From Methanobacterium petrolearium (GTDB lineage: Archaea > Methanobacteriota > Methanobacteria > Methanobacteriales > Methanobacteriaceae): a stretch of 64,000 bases of DNA. Below the pieces are notes generated by a model. The model searched no databases. It saw only the letters and a program-made list of their open reading frames with translations, and was not told the DNA's origin. The first letter of the stretch is position 1. Every line of letters begins with the position of its first letter. The stretch spans positions 211,001-275,000 of the forward strand of contig NZ_JAGGKL010000001.1 in assembly GCF_017873625.1 (NCBI RefSeq). The letters are read 5' to 3'. Both the position numbers and the translations under genes were made by a program. Below, piece after piece: positions 57,512-64,000 of this stretch.

Positions 57512-58561
57512 TTGTGGAAAGATGAATTAGTAGAAATTTTATTTTCTAGTGATCCTTCTAAATTAAACGTTAAAAAAGCTATAAATTTGAAATATAAGAA
57601 TATGCCTTCGTTTTTATACAAATATAAGGATTTTAATGATAAATATTCATTAGAATTATTAAAATCAAATGAAATGTATCTTTCAAGACCTACTGAGTTC
57701 AACGATCCTTTTGACTGTGCACTTAAGATGGCTACAAAGGATTTACCTGATGATTATATTCGGAATGTTCTAACAGAATCAATTATTAAGAGAATGAAAA
57801 GGCAAGGTTACAAGGTTTCAAATAAAGAATTAACTAAACTAAAAAGAAAAAAAGATATTGTTCATAGTTTAGCTAAATTTATAGTTAAAAAGAGGGCCCC
57901 TCCTAATATTATGATAGAAGATCGTGAAAAACTGATTGAAAGTGAAGAAAAAATTTTCAGAGAGGGTTATATAGATCCTGAGTTTAAAAAAAATATTCAT
58001 GTAACTTGTTTTACTGAAACTTATGATTCAATCTTAATGTGGAGTCATTATGCAAACAACCATGAAGGTTTTTGTGTTAAATATGACTTTAAAGAATTAG
58101 GATTAAATAATCCCGTGGCACGTTTCATATTCCCAGTTATTTATAAAGATACACTTTTTGATTTGAAAGATTATATACCAGATTCCAACAAAGACTTTGG
58201 TAATGTTTTAAAAAAATATATGGGAAACATTAAGGCTGAAGAGATTTTAGGAGGGCTTAAAATTCCTCACTCAGCAAAAAACGTTAATAATATGCTTGTT
58301 TTTTGTAATGCCTTAATTAAATCCAAAGTTTGGGATTATGAAAAAGAATGGCGATATGTTTTTCCATTTAATAATGTCGAAAATAAAGTAGTATATTTAC
58401 CTGTTCCGAAACCTAAAGCTATTTATTTGGGCGCGAAGGTTTCTAAAACCAATTGTAAGAAAGTCATAGAATTAGGAAAGGAAAAAAACATTGATGTTTA
58501 TAAGATGCAAATTAAACCGTCTGAATTTGCCTTAGAATCTGATATAATTCTAAAATGTTAA
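57512..58561 (+). CDS. DUF2971 family protein
   Basis: A 349-residue protein. The family marks are LYKYKDFNDKYSLELLKSNEMYLSRPTEFNDPFDCAL (residues about 34-69), HVTCFTETYDSILMWSHYANNHEGFCVKYDF (about 167-197) and the C-terminal VWDYEKEWRYVF. Function unknown. Members are scattered in accessory regions of bacteria and archaea. AT content is well above its neighbours, suggesting transfer. The frame starts at TTG after a G-run (gggggg), spacing ten. A hairpin lies behind the gene. Confidence 0.82.
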   Translation: MWKDELVEILFSSDPSKLNVKKAINLKYKNMPSFLYKYKDFNDKYSLELLKSNEMYLSRPTEFNDPFDCALKMATKDLPDDYIRNVLTESIIKRMKRQGYKVSNKELTKLKRKKDIVHSLAKFIVKKRAPPNIMIEDREKLIESEEKIFREGYIDPEFKKNIHVTCFTETYDSILMWSHYANNHEGFCVKYDFKELGLNNPVARFIFPVIYKDTLFDLKDYIPDSNKDFGNVLKKYMGNIKAEEILGGLKIPHSAKNVNNMLVFCNALIKSKVWDYEKEWRYVFPFNNVENKVVYLPVPKPKAIYLGAKVSKTNCKKVIELGKEKNIDVYKMQIKPSEFALESDIILKC

Positions 58562-58920
58562 TTTTTAGCAGTATTTAGTATCAATATCTTAGTATTTCCA
58601 TTAAATTATTAAAATCACTAAACTGTTTTTATCATTTAGTGATTTAATTAATGATTTGTTAATACAAATACGATGATTTTCAATAAACAAACATCTGTCA
58701 TGAAAAATTTATATAAATGAAAATACATTATATTTACTAAAATTAGTTAATGTAACATAATTGGGCTTTGCAAGATAATTTATAATCATAATATCTTGTG
58801 GTCGTGATTTTTCTTGATTGGTGAATCTCCATTTAAAATTAAGTTTTGAATAGCATTATATTAGATAATCAAACATTAATTAACTGTTCATTATCATCTG
58901 AAATACCAGGAGCAAATAAC
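58562..58920. other. AT-rich gap before cbiE
   Basis: No gene was seen. The left part holds a hairpin (58612-58645). The right part contains the AGGAG ribosome binding site at 58908-58912 of cbiE. An in-frame start at 58846 would lengthen CbiE by 25 unconserved residues. Confidence 0.4.
58612..58645 (+). terminator. Hairpin AAATCACTAAA-N12-TTTAGTGATTT
   Basis: Perfect 11-bp arms (58612-58622 and 58635-58645) with a 12-base loop rich in T, 50 bases after the DUF2971 stop. It is probably a terminator, although the stem is AT-rich. Confidence 0.5.
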
Positions 58921-59550
58921 ATGGCAAAACTTTACCTAGTAGGAATCGGACCAGGATCCAGTGAATATTTAACTAAAGCAGCCATTAAGGCTGCAGAATC
59001 TGTGGATGTTCTGGTGGGGAGTCAAAGAGCTCTGGATTTATTTTCAGGATTTTCTGGGGATACTCTGGTACTCAGGGCACGTAACATGGATGAAATGATG
59101 AAAAAATCCGTTTTTCTGGTGGATGAGGGTAAAGATGTGGCCATTCTATCCACAGGAGACCCAGGATTCTCCGGTGTTCTGAAACCCATCCTGAGGTTAA
59201 GGGATGACCTTGACATTGAGGTTGTACCTGGCATCAGTTCCCTGCAACTTGCTGCAGCCAGGCTTCAGCTCCCCTGGGATGAAATTAATCTTTTAACTCT
59301 GCATGGGAAGGGTAATTCAGATAAGATATTGGAATTTTTAGATAACCAAAAGCCCACAATGGTGTTACCTGATTTCAGGGTGGAAAAATTAGCCCAATTC
59401 CTCCTGGAGAGGGGTGTTGATCCGGAAAGAAAAGTAGCAGTGTGTGAAAGGCTCAGCTATCCTGATGAAAGAGTTTTCAAGGGAAAGTTAGAAGAAGTTG
59501 CCAATATGGAGTTCAGTTACCTGTGTGTAATGGTGGTGTACTGGGAATAA
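58921..59550 (+). CDS. cbiE: Cobalt-precorrin-7 C5-methyltransferase
   Basis: SAM-dependent tetrapyrrole methyltransferase of anaerobic cobamide synthesis (209 residues). The family marks are LYLVGIGPGSSEYLTKAA at the N-terminus, AILSTGDPGFSGVL (SAM pocket) and VVPGISSLQLAAARL. CbiE alone, without the decarboxylating CbiT domain of CobL, is normal in archaea. ATG 58921 is chosen since AGGAG precedes it. cbiT is not adjacent. Confidence 0.93.
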   Translation: MAKLYLVGIGPGSSEYLTKAAIKAAESVDVLVGSQRALDLFSGFSGDTLVLRARNMDEMMKKSVFLVDEGKDVAILSTGDPGFSGVLKPILRLRDDLDIEVVPGISSLQLAAARLQLPWDEINLLTLHGKGNSDKILEFLDNQKPTMVLPDFRVEKLAQFLLERGVDPERKVAVCERLSYPDERVFKGKLEEVANMEFSYLCVMVVYWE

Positions 59551-59576
59551 TCCTCCACACCTATACGTCCTTACAG

Positions 59577-59942
59577 TTAATCACATAATTCTTCGTCTTC
59601 TTCCTGCCACGGTGGTGTAACCACACACAAAAATTTTAATTCTCCATCCCCAACATTTTCTATCCATTGCACATGTTCTGGTGGGATGTAAATGGCTTCA
59701 CCCGGTTTTACCCCAGAAACTTCCCGGTTAATATGCATTCTACCTTTACCTTCCAGTATATAGTATATTTCCACACCAGTCTTCAATTTATGTGGTAAAG
59801 ATGCCTTACCTTCTTCGATTATGGCATGAGCAATACTGCACCCCATGCTGATACCTTCATTTTTGGGGTGTAGAATCTCACACAGAACTGTCTTATCCTG
59901 CACCTGGAAGTACTTGCAGTTTTTGAGGGATTTTATCAACAT
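59577..59942 (-). CDS. Cupin-domain protein
   Basis: A 121-residue single cupin. The two conserved motifs are partly kept: ASLPHKLKTGVEIYYILEGKGRMHINRE (motif 1, with one His and Glu) and GEAIYIPPEHVQWIENVG (motif 2, with one His). It ends in an acidic tail. The ligand is unknown. Convergent with cbiE, 26 bases apart. Confidence 0.85.
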   Translation of the reverse strand: MLIKSLKNCKYFQVQDKTVLCEILHPKNEGISMGCSIAHAIIEEGKASLPHKLKTGVEIYYILEGKGRMHINREVSGVKPGEAIYIPPEHVQWIENVGDGELKFLCVVTPPWQEEDEELCD

Positions 59943-60265
59943 ATAATCAGCATCACTACTTCAATCCAATTATATTTTTGGTTCCCTGAATTCAAAAGTA
60001 GTACAAAAATCCAAAAAAATCCGGATATTCAATCTCAATCAATTCAGTTAATTCAATCTAAAGAATTAGACTAGAAATAAATCTTGTGTCATGAATATTT
60101 TCAAGGGCCTGTTGACAGAAATACAAGCCCCCGAGTTTTTGGTAGGTGTCTATTAGATAAATATAACCTCTTTTTTCACATTAACATATACTTTCGTGAA
60201 TTATATCGTGATAATTATCACAGGATGACCAGAAAACTGTGAAAAATAACAGTTCAAGTTTGTTA
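59943..60265. other. Intergenic region with a perfect 14-bp palindrome
   Basis: No gene was found. GTGATAATTATCAC (60208-60221) is a perfect palindrome, 266-279 bases upstream of the cupin gene and 45 bases after the small membrane gene. It resembles metal-regulator boxes (Fur/DtxR style TGATAAT-ATTATCA), but no such regulator is near. It may also act as a terminator. Confidence 0.4.
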
Positions 60266-60448
60266 TTATTTTTCCACATCATCTTCATCATTTATGATTT
60301 CAAAAATTTTAAAGGCAACAATAGAACCACAGAGCCAGGAGGCGATTTTTATTGGTCCAACTGGTGATTTTTCACCTGTAAAGTCAGCTAGGATTCTGAA
60401 TATGAACACAATAACTAAAAACACTAAAAAAGCGATAATAATGCTCAA
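60266..60448 (-). CDS. Small two-helix membrane protein
   Basis: A 60-residue protein with two hydrophobic segments (IIIAFLVFLVIVFIFRILA, and IKIASWLCGSIVAFKIFEII) and an acidic tail. The TTG at 60448 has no ribosome binding site nearby; GGAGGGG (60474-60480) lies too far upstream for it but is well placed for a frame-compatible ATA codon at 60466-60464, so the true N-terminus may be six residues longer with an unusual start. It is 60 bases after the DUF2238-like gene, probably in the same transcript. No family recognised. Confidence 0.5.
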   Translation of the reverse strand: MSIIIAFLVFLVIVFIFRILADFTGEKSPVGPIKIASWLCGSIVAFKIFEIINDEDDVEK

Positions 60449-60508
60449 GATTCTTTTGTAATTTATTTTATCCCCTCCAAAATCATGTCCCCTAATTCAG
60501 GATGAATT

Positions 60509-61216
60509 CTATTCATGTTCATTGTTTCCTGAAGCCAGGGCTTCCAGTTCATCCAGCATTTCTGGTTCTGTTCCTTTTTTTTCTTCTCTTTTAATAATGA
60601 TTATTCCTACAGCAGCACCCAATATCCCTCCCAATGTATCGATGAACAAGTCTTCCATGGTATCGGCCAGGGGCGAGGCAACCATGGATCCCTGGGTGAG
60701 TCCTGTGGGGAGGTAATGTCCAATAACCGGGTATAATGCCTGATCATAGAAATATTCTGCCATTTCCAGACCCGCACCCATCCCCATAGTTATCAGAACG
60801 ATTAGGGTAAACATAACTCCGGTACTGGCCTGAAGTTTCCCCAGAGCATAGAAGGTGTATATAATCATCATACCCACCAGACCCACAATGGAGGATATCA
60901 ACAGGTGCATGAATTTATCATAATAGGGCACCCGACTGTAGAAACTGTAGGCATCAGCCATAATCAGCTCAAAAAAGATCACAATCAGGAACAATATCTC
61001 TATATCCACAGGAACAACGCATATCCTATTTTTAGTGAAAAACCAGGGTGTAAGAAGTGCTGCAAGGGCTAAAAGGGCTAAAATTCCGAAAAACATTTCA
61101 CCCAGGATTATCTGGTACACGGCATTAATCAGGATAATTATCCTTAAAAACAATCTCAAGTATCTCTTCCAGGGGGGTACCTTGGTTAAATCGATAGGAC
61201 AACTTTTTCCATGCAT
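60509..61216 (-). CDS. DUF2238-like membrane protein
   Basis: A 235-residue protein with six hydrophobic segments. The sequence YYDKFMHLLISSIVGLVGM, MGAGLEMAEYFYDQ and DTMEDLFIDTLGGILGAAVG resembles the YjdF/DUF2238 family. Function unknown; the conserved Asp, His and Glu residues at helix ends might bind metal. GGTGGTGACC before the ATG is a good ribosome binding site. Confidence 0.7.
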   Translation of the reverse strand: MHGKSCPIDLTKVPPWKRYLRLFLRIIILINAVYQIILGEMFFGILALLALAALLTPWFFTKNRICVVPVDIEILFLIVIFFELIMADAYSFYSRVPYYDKFMHLLISSIVGLVGMMIIYTFYALGKLQASTGVMFTLIVLITMGMGAGLEMAEYFYDQALYPVIGHYLPTGLTQGSMVASPLADTMEDLFIDTLGGILGAAVGIIIIKREEKKGTEPEMLDELEALASGNNEHE

Positions 61217-61517
61217 CTGGTCACCACCGGAGAATAGATGGATTTATAAACATGATAAGAATCTCTGGATCCGTCTGGTTATTCTATATTTGGTTTAAGT
61301 AAGTAATAAATGATGGTAATGGATTTGTTCTATCACGTCATGATTCTTAAAGTTGACAATGGAAATGATAGATTTAAATATGAGTACTGAGTACACATAC
61401 TCTTATAATTATTAAGAATAACTATATTTTTCCAGAAAATTTATTAAAACTGAGATTATTTAAAAAGTGTTCAGTGCAGGTAATAAACTGATGAATTAAT
61501 TTGAAGCTTGAGGAACC
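61217..61517. other. Divergent intergenic region
   Basis: No gene and no clear dyad. AT-rich stretches near 61375 and 61405-61425 may hold promoters in both directions. GAGGAACC at 61509-61516 is the ribosome binding site of the next gene. Confidence 0.35.
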
Positions 61518-62108
61518 ATGAAAAAAGGATTTTTATCGGTACTGTTTTTAGTTGTTGCTTTCCTGGCATTGATTCAGCCAGTATCTGCCTGGGCAGCACC
61601 AAACCATTATGCCATCGTTGAACAGGTTTATTACGCTCTACCTGCTGATGCCCAGGAAAATTTGAATCTTTCCGAGATGATCAACGGTGCAGATGACCCG
61701 GATTTTAAATTTTTTGACTTCCAGTACCACCACTACCCTGCCAGTCAAGAAAAAGCCAATTACTGGCTGGAAAAAGGCAAAGAATATTATGCTGATGGAA
61801 AGTACAACCAGGCCAGCTACTGTTTTGGAGTGGCAACCCATTACATTTCAGATGGTGTTTGCCCACCACACTCAGGGGGAGGTCAGTCCGGCTATCAGCA
61901 CACTAAATACGAGTTAGAGGCTATGCTATTTACACCACATATCACGGTTAAAAATGGTGCTATCGGTTCTTTACAGTCTAATTATGTTCAGACCAGTGGA
62001 GATGCATGGGAACAGTGGATAAAAACTGGAGAAGATGTATATATCCAGGAACCTCTGGATCATGCAGCTGATATTTCCTATTTGGCTGTGAAAGATGCAG
62101 TTATATAG
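61518..62108 (+). CDS. Exported zinc-dependent phospholipase C-like protein
   Basis: A 196-residue secreted protein. The signal peptide (residues 1-24, ending PVSA) would leave Trp25 at the N-terminus of the mature protein; in zinc phospholipase C and P1 nuclease the N-terminal Trp is a zinc ligand. Further ligand candidates are His30 (APNHYAIVE), GADDPDF, YHHYP and ATHYISDGVCPPH. It is shorter than bacterial phospholipase C (about 245). The substrate, phospholipid or nucleotide, is undetermined. Confidence 0.8.
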   Translation: MKKGFLSVLFLVVAFLALIQPVSAWAAPNHYAIVEQVYYALPADAQENLNLSEMINGADDPDFKFFDFQYHHYPASQEKANYWLEKGKEYYADGKYNQASYCFGVATHYISDGVCPPHSGGGQSGYQHTKYELEAMLFTPHITVKNGAIGSLQSNYVQTSGDAWEQWIKTGEDVYIQEPLDHAADISYLAVKDAVI

Positions 62109-62196
62109 AAAATTAAAGTCTTTAGGAGCGTATGTGGTTGTATTGATAAGGGAGTATACTAAAATAGATATAATAAAATAAAAAAAGAGATTTTTT

Positions 62197-63177
62197 TTAG
62201 GAAGCCCCTGCTTCAGGCTCCCCATATAGAATTTTACCAACTTCTTTCAGTTTATCGGTTCCCTTGATTTCCTCACGGAATAAAGGTATTTCAGCCACTA
62301 ACTGTTCACCGAATTTCTGATGGATGCTTTCCATCCGTTTTTGTTGTATCTGGCGTCGTGCCCGGCAGAAATCACAGTCGGCTTCTTCAGGCTGGATCTG
62401 GTTAACGATAACTGCATCAGCGTACATATTGTTCTTTTTTAAAGCTTCCATGGCTCTTTCGGATTCGTAGATGGACATTTCCTCAGGGATAACCACCATT
62501 TTGAAGGATGTTCTTTCAGGATCGGCCATAACTTCCCTGGCAGCACGAATTTGTTTCTTGGTGGCTTCCATATCCTCTAAAGCTTTATCTTCTTCCTCTT
62601 CATCCCCCATGAAGGGCATGATGTTTTTGAAGGCCTTGGCCATGCTTCCGATCTGTCTTCGGACTTTGATCATCTTTCCCACCCAACTGTCCATCATTTC
62701 AGGGAAAGATAAAAGTCGTAGGGTGTGTCCAGTTGGTGCTGTGTCGAAAACCACGATGTCGTACTCATCAGTGGTCATGTACTGCAAAAATTTGTCAAAA
62801 GCCGCAGCTTCGTCTATTCCTGGGGACATGGTGGCCATTTCCATCTGATCTTCCATCATACCCATGTCCATACCAGGGTTAAGGGCCTGTTGTTCCTTCA
62901 TCTTGGCCTGGTAATCCTTCATGGCTATTTCAGGATCGATTTCCGCAGCCCACAAGTTTTCACCGATAGGGGTGGGGTCGTGTCCAAGGTTCTTTTCTAA
63001 AGAGTCAGAAAGGGAGTGAGCAGGGTCTGTTGAGATTACCAGAGTTTTTTTCCCTTCTTCAGCTAACCATAGGGCGGTTGCAGCTGAAACAGTGGTTTTA
63101 CCCACTCCGCCTTTACCTCCAATAAATACGAATGTTGTTTTTCCTTTTTTAAATTTGAAAAGGTCTTTAAATGCCAT
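62197..63177 (-). CDS. Get3/ArsA-family ATPase
   Basis: A 326-residue SIMIBI ATPase. The deviant Walker A is FIGGKGGVGKTTVSAAT (residues 19-35), switch I DPAHSLSDSLE, switch II DTAPTGHTLRLLSFP, and VNQIQPEEADCDFCRARRQIQ contains the CxxC zinc-type motif of Get3. A helical, Met-rich stretch (residues 86-118: MKEQQALNPGMDMGMMEDQME) matches the hydrophobic client-binding region, so tail-anchored protein targeting is more likely than arsenite export. No arsB gene is adjacent. GGAGG supports the ATG. Confidence 0.9.
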   Translation of the reverse strand: MAFKDLFKFKKGKTTFVFIGGKGGVGKTTVSAATALWLAEEGKKTLVISTDPAHSLSDSLEKNLGHDPTPIGENLWAAEIDPEIAMKDYQAKMKEQQALNPGMDMGMMEDQMEMATMSPGIDEAAAFDKFLQYMTTDEYDIVVFDTAPTGHTLRLLSFPEMMDSWVGKMIKVRRQIGSMAKAFKNIMPFMGDEEEEDKALEDMEATKKQIRAAREVMADPERTSFKMVVIPEEMSIYESERAMEALKKNNMYADAVIVNQIQPEEADCDFCRARRQIQQKRMESIHQKFGEQLVAEIPLFREEIKGTDKLKEVGKILYGEPEAGAS

Positions 63178-63485
63178 TATTCATGCCTCCATTAATTCGT
63201 CTAGATTTAATAAGCCTAAAATAAGCCTTAATCTTTCTGGGTTAATAGTTTCTATGGGATTATCTTACTTAAATTCTGTGGACATATAAAAATTGTGCAA
63301 ATCCATATTAAATAAGGACATATAATATAATCAAATGATAACATAGCAAATCCATTTACACAAGAAAAATTGGTTATTAAGGGTTAAACATGGTTTTAGG
63401 AGTAGATAAAAATTCCAATGGTTCATTAATATATTATACTAAAATTAGGACCATTTCCTAAATTAGATAAATACTTGGTGATGAT
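63178..63485. other. Divergent intergenic region
   Basis: AT-rich, no gene. TATA-like stretches at 63316-63326 and 63429-63440. GGTGAT at 63477-63482 is the ribosome binding site of nadE, although only three bases from its ATG. Confidence 0.35.
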
Positions 63486-64000
63486 ATGGGTTATGATAAC
63501 AGAATTTTACCGGTTTTAGACGTTTCTAAAGTGGCATTTGAGATATCTACTTTCATTGAAAATTCATTAATAGAATCAAATGCCCAGGGATTGGTAGTGG
63601 GCCTTAGTGGGGGATTGGATTCATCGGTCACAGCCAAACTCTGTGCAGAAGTTGTGAATAAGGATAAAATTCTGGGACTAATAATGCCCAGCCAGAGTAC
63701 AAATAAAGAGGACATCAATGATGCTGTAAACCTGGCAGAGGAACTGGGCATAAAACACAAAACCATACAGGTTGATCCACTCATCGAACCAGTCCAGAAA
63801 GTATGTAGTCGTTCTGTGGACGATGAGAATTATAAACTAGCTGGCGCAAATCTCAAGGCCCGTATGAGGATGCTAATCCTTTATTACCATGCTAACGCAT
63901 TGAACCGGTTGGTAGCAGGTACTGGTAATAGAACCGAACTTTTAGTGGGTTATTTCACCAAATATGGTGATGGTGGGGTGGATATCCTCCCTATTGGGGG
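63486..64000 (+). CDS. nadE: NAD+ synthase (ammonia- or glutamine-dependent), 3' end missing
   Basis: Amidates nicotinate adenine dinucleotide to NAD+ using ATP. The first 171 codons are in the window and remain open to the end. The PP-loop pyrophosphatase motif is VVGLSGGLDSSVTAKL (about residues 40-55), followed by LIMPSQSTNKEDINDA, LKARMRMLILYYHAN and VAGTGNRTELLVGYFTKYGDGGVDI, which are diagnostic. No N-terminal glutaminase domain is present, so this is the short type that uses free ammonia. Confidence 0.95.
   Translation, partial: MGYDNRILPVLDVSKVAFEISTFIENSLIESNAQGLVVGLSGGLDSSVTAKLCAEVVNKDKILGLIMPSQSTNKEDINDAVNLAEELGIKHKTIQVDPLIEPVQKVCSRSVDDENYKLAGANLKARMRMLILYYHANALNRLVAGTGNRTELLVGYFTKYGDGGVDILPIG

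Noticed and set aside
63491..63784. 97-codon minus-strand frame at the right end
   Set aside because: Antisense to the start of nadE, whose plus-strand frame is conserved and open to the window end.

Overview
The window is a contiguous stretch of the chromosome of a hydrogenotrophic methanogenic archaeon, most likely a member of the order Methanobacteriales close to Methanobacterium. The diagnostic genes are F420-dependent methylene-H4MPT dehydrogenase (mtd), a Fae-Hps fusion, two genes of coenzyme F430 synthesis (cfbB, cfbD), the CoM/CoB-type fumarate reductase subunit A (tfrA), O-phosphoseryl-tRNA synthetase (sepS), the archaeal riboflavin enzymes ribB and ribK, Alba and many archaeal or methanogen DUF families. 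Start sites are usually preceded by GGAGG- or GGTGAT-like ribosome binding sites, with frequent GTG and TTG starts, and a few clear archaeal TATA boxes are visible. No complete mobile element, integrase, transposase or CRISPR array was seen.

Layout. 1-4.4 kb: 3' part of cfbB, a regulated membrane polymerase-like gene behind three dyad sites, and mtd. 4.9-10.1 kb: HD hydrolase, flavodoxin, TMEM175-like channel, hisB overlapping a ferredoxin gene, iron-sulfur flavoprotein, and a DUF4013 protein with a zinc ribbon. 10.2-19.7 kb: fae-hps, trpB2, DUF1786-PHP pair, DUF63, leuA, two tandem receiver-PAS regulators, and alba. 19.8-24 kb: a PadR / ABC exporter / eight-repeat beta-propeller cassette with an AT-rich dyad operator. 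24-32.7 kb: TIM-barrel epimerase, DUF362 ferredoxin-like protein, DUF6790, second TMEM175-like gene, P-type-ATPase-like HAD protein, LysE exporter, alanine dehydrogenase family enzyme, DUF1624 and gatA. 32.8-45.5 kb: a domain-swapped CobQ/CbiA-like protein, ribB, ribK, endonuclease V, sepS, divergent tfrA, DUF3795, tRNA-Arg(GCG), HIT, PAP2-like, pilin-like, AIR-synthase-related, hisH and cfbD. 45.8-53 kb: an M14-like exported protein followed by a 42-bp tandem repeat, sfsA, an alpha/beta hydrolase, a Na,K-ATPase-like P-type pump and a large serine hydrolase. 53.3-58.6 kb: an AT-rich, gene-poor stretch with LemA, small membrane proteins, at least three decayed genes (two AbrB-like, one zinc-ribbon), ychF and a DUF2971 gene. 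58.9-64 kb: cbiE, cupin, membrane proteins, an exported zinc phospholipase C-like protein, a Get3/ArsA ATPase and the 5' part of nadE.

How it fits together. Core metabolism dominates: C1 transfer (mtd, fae-hps), F430 and corrinoid synthesis (cfbB, cfbD, cbiE), amino acids (hisB, hisH, trpB2, leuA), flavin and NAD synthesis (ribB, ribK, nadE), and tRNA charging (sepS, gatA). Functionally unrelated biosynthetic genes share transcription units (ferredoxin-hisB, cfbD-hisH, sepS-EndoV-ribK-ribB).

Most worth a second look: the helically phased triple dyad before the polymerase-like gene; the CobQ-like protein with swapped domain order; endonuclease V with Asn in place of a metal-binding Asp; paired REC-PAS regulators with a duplicated K-P-F loop; the Na,K-ATPase-like pump; the M14-like protein with downstream minisatellite; inverted repeats ahead of cfbD; and the decaying AbrB/zinc-ribbon cluster near 55 kb. 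None of these was confirmed by a database search.
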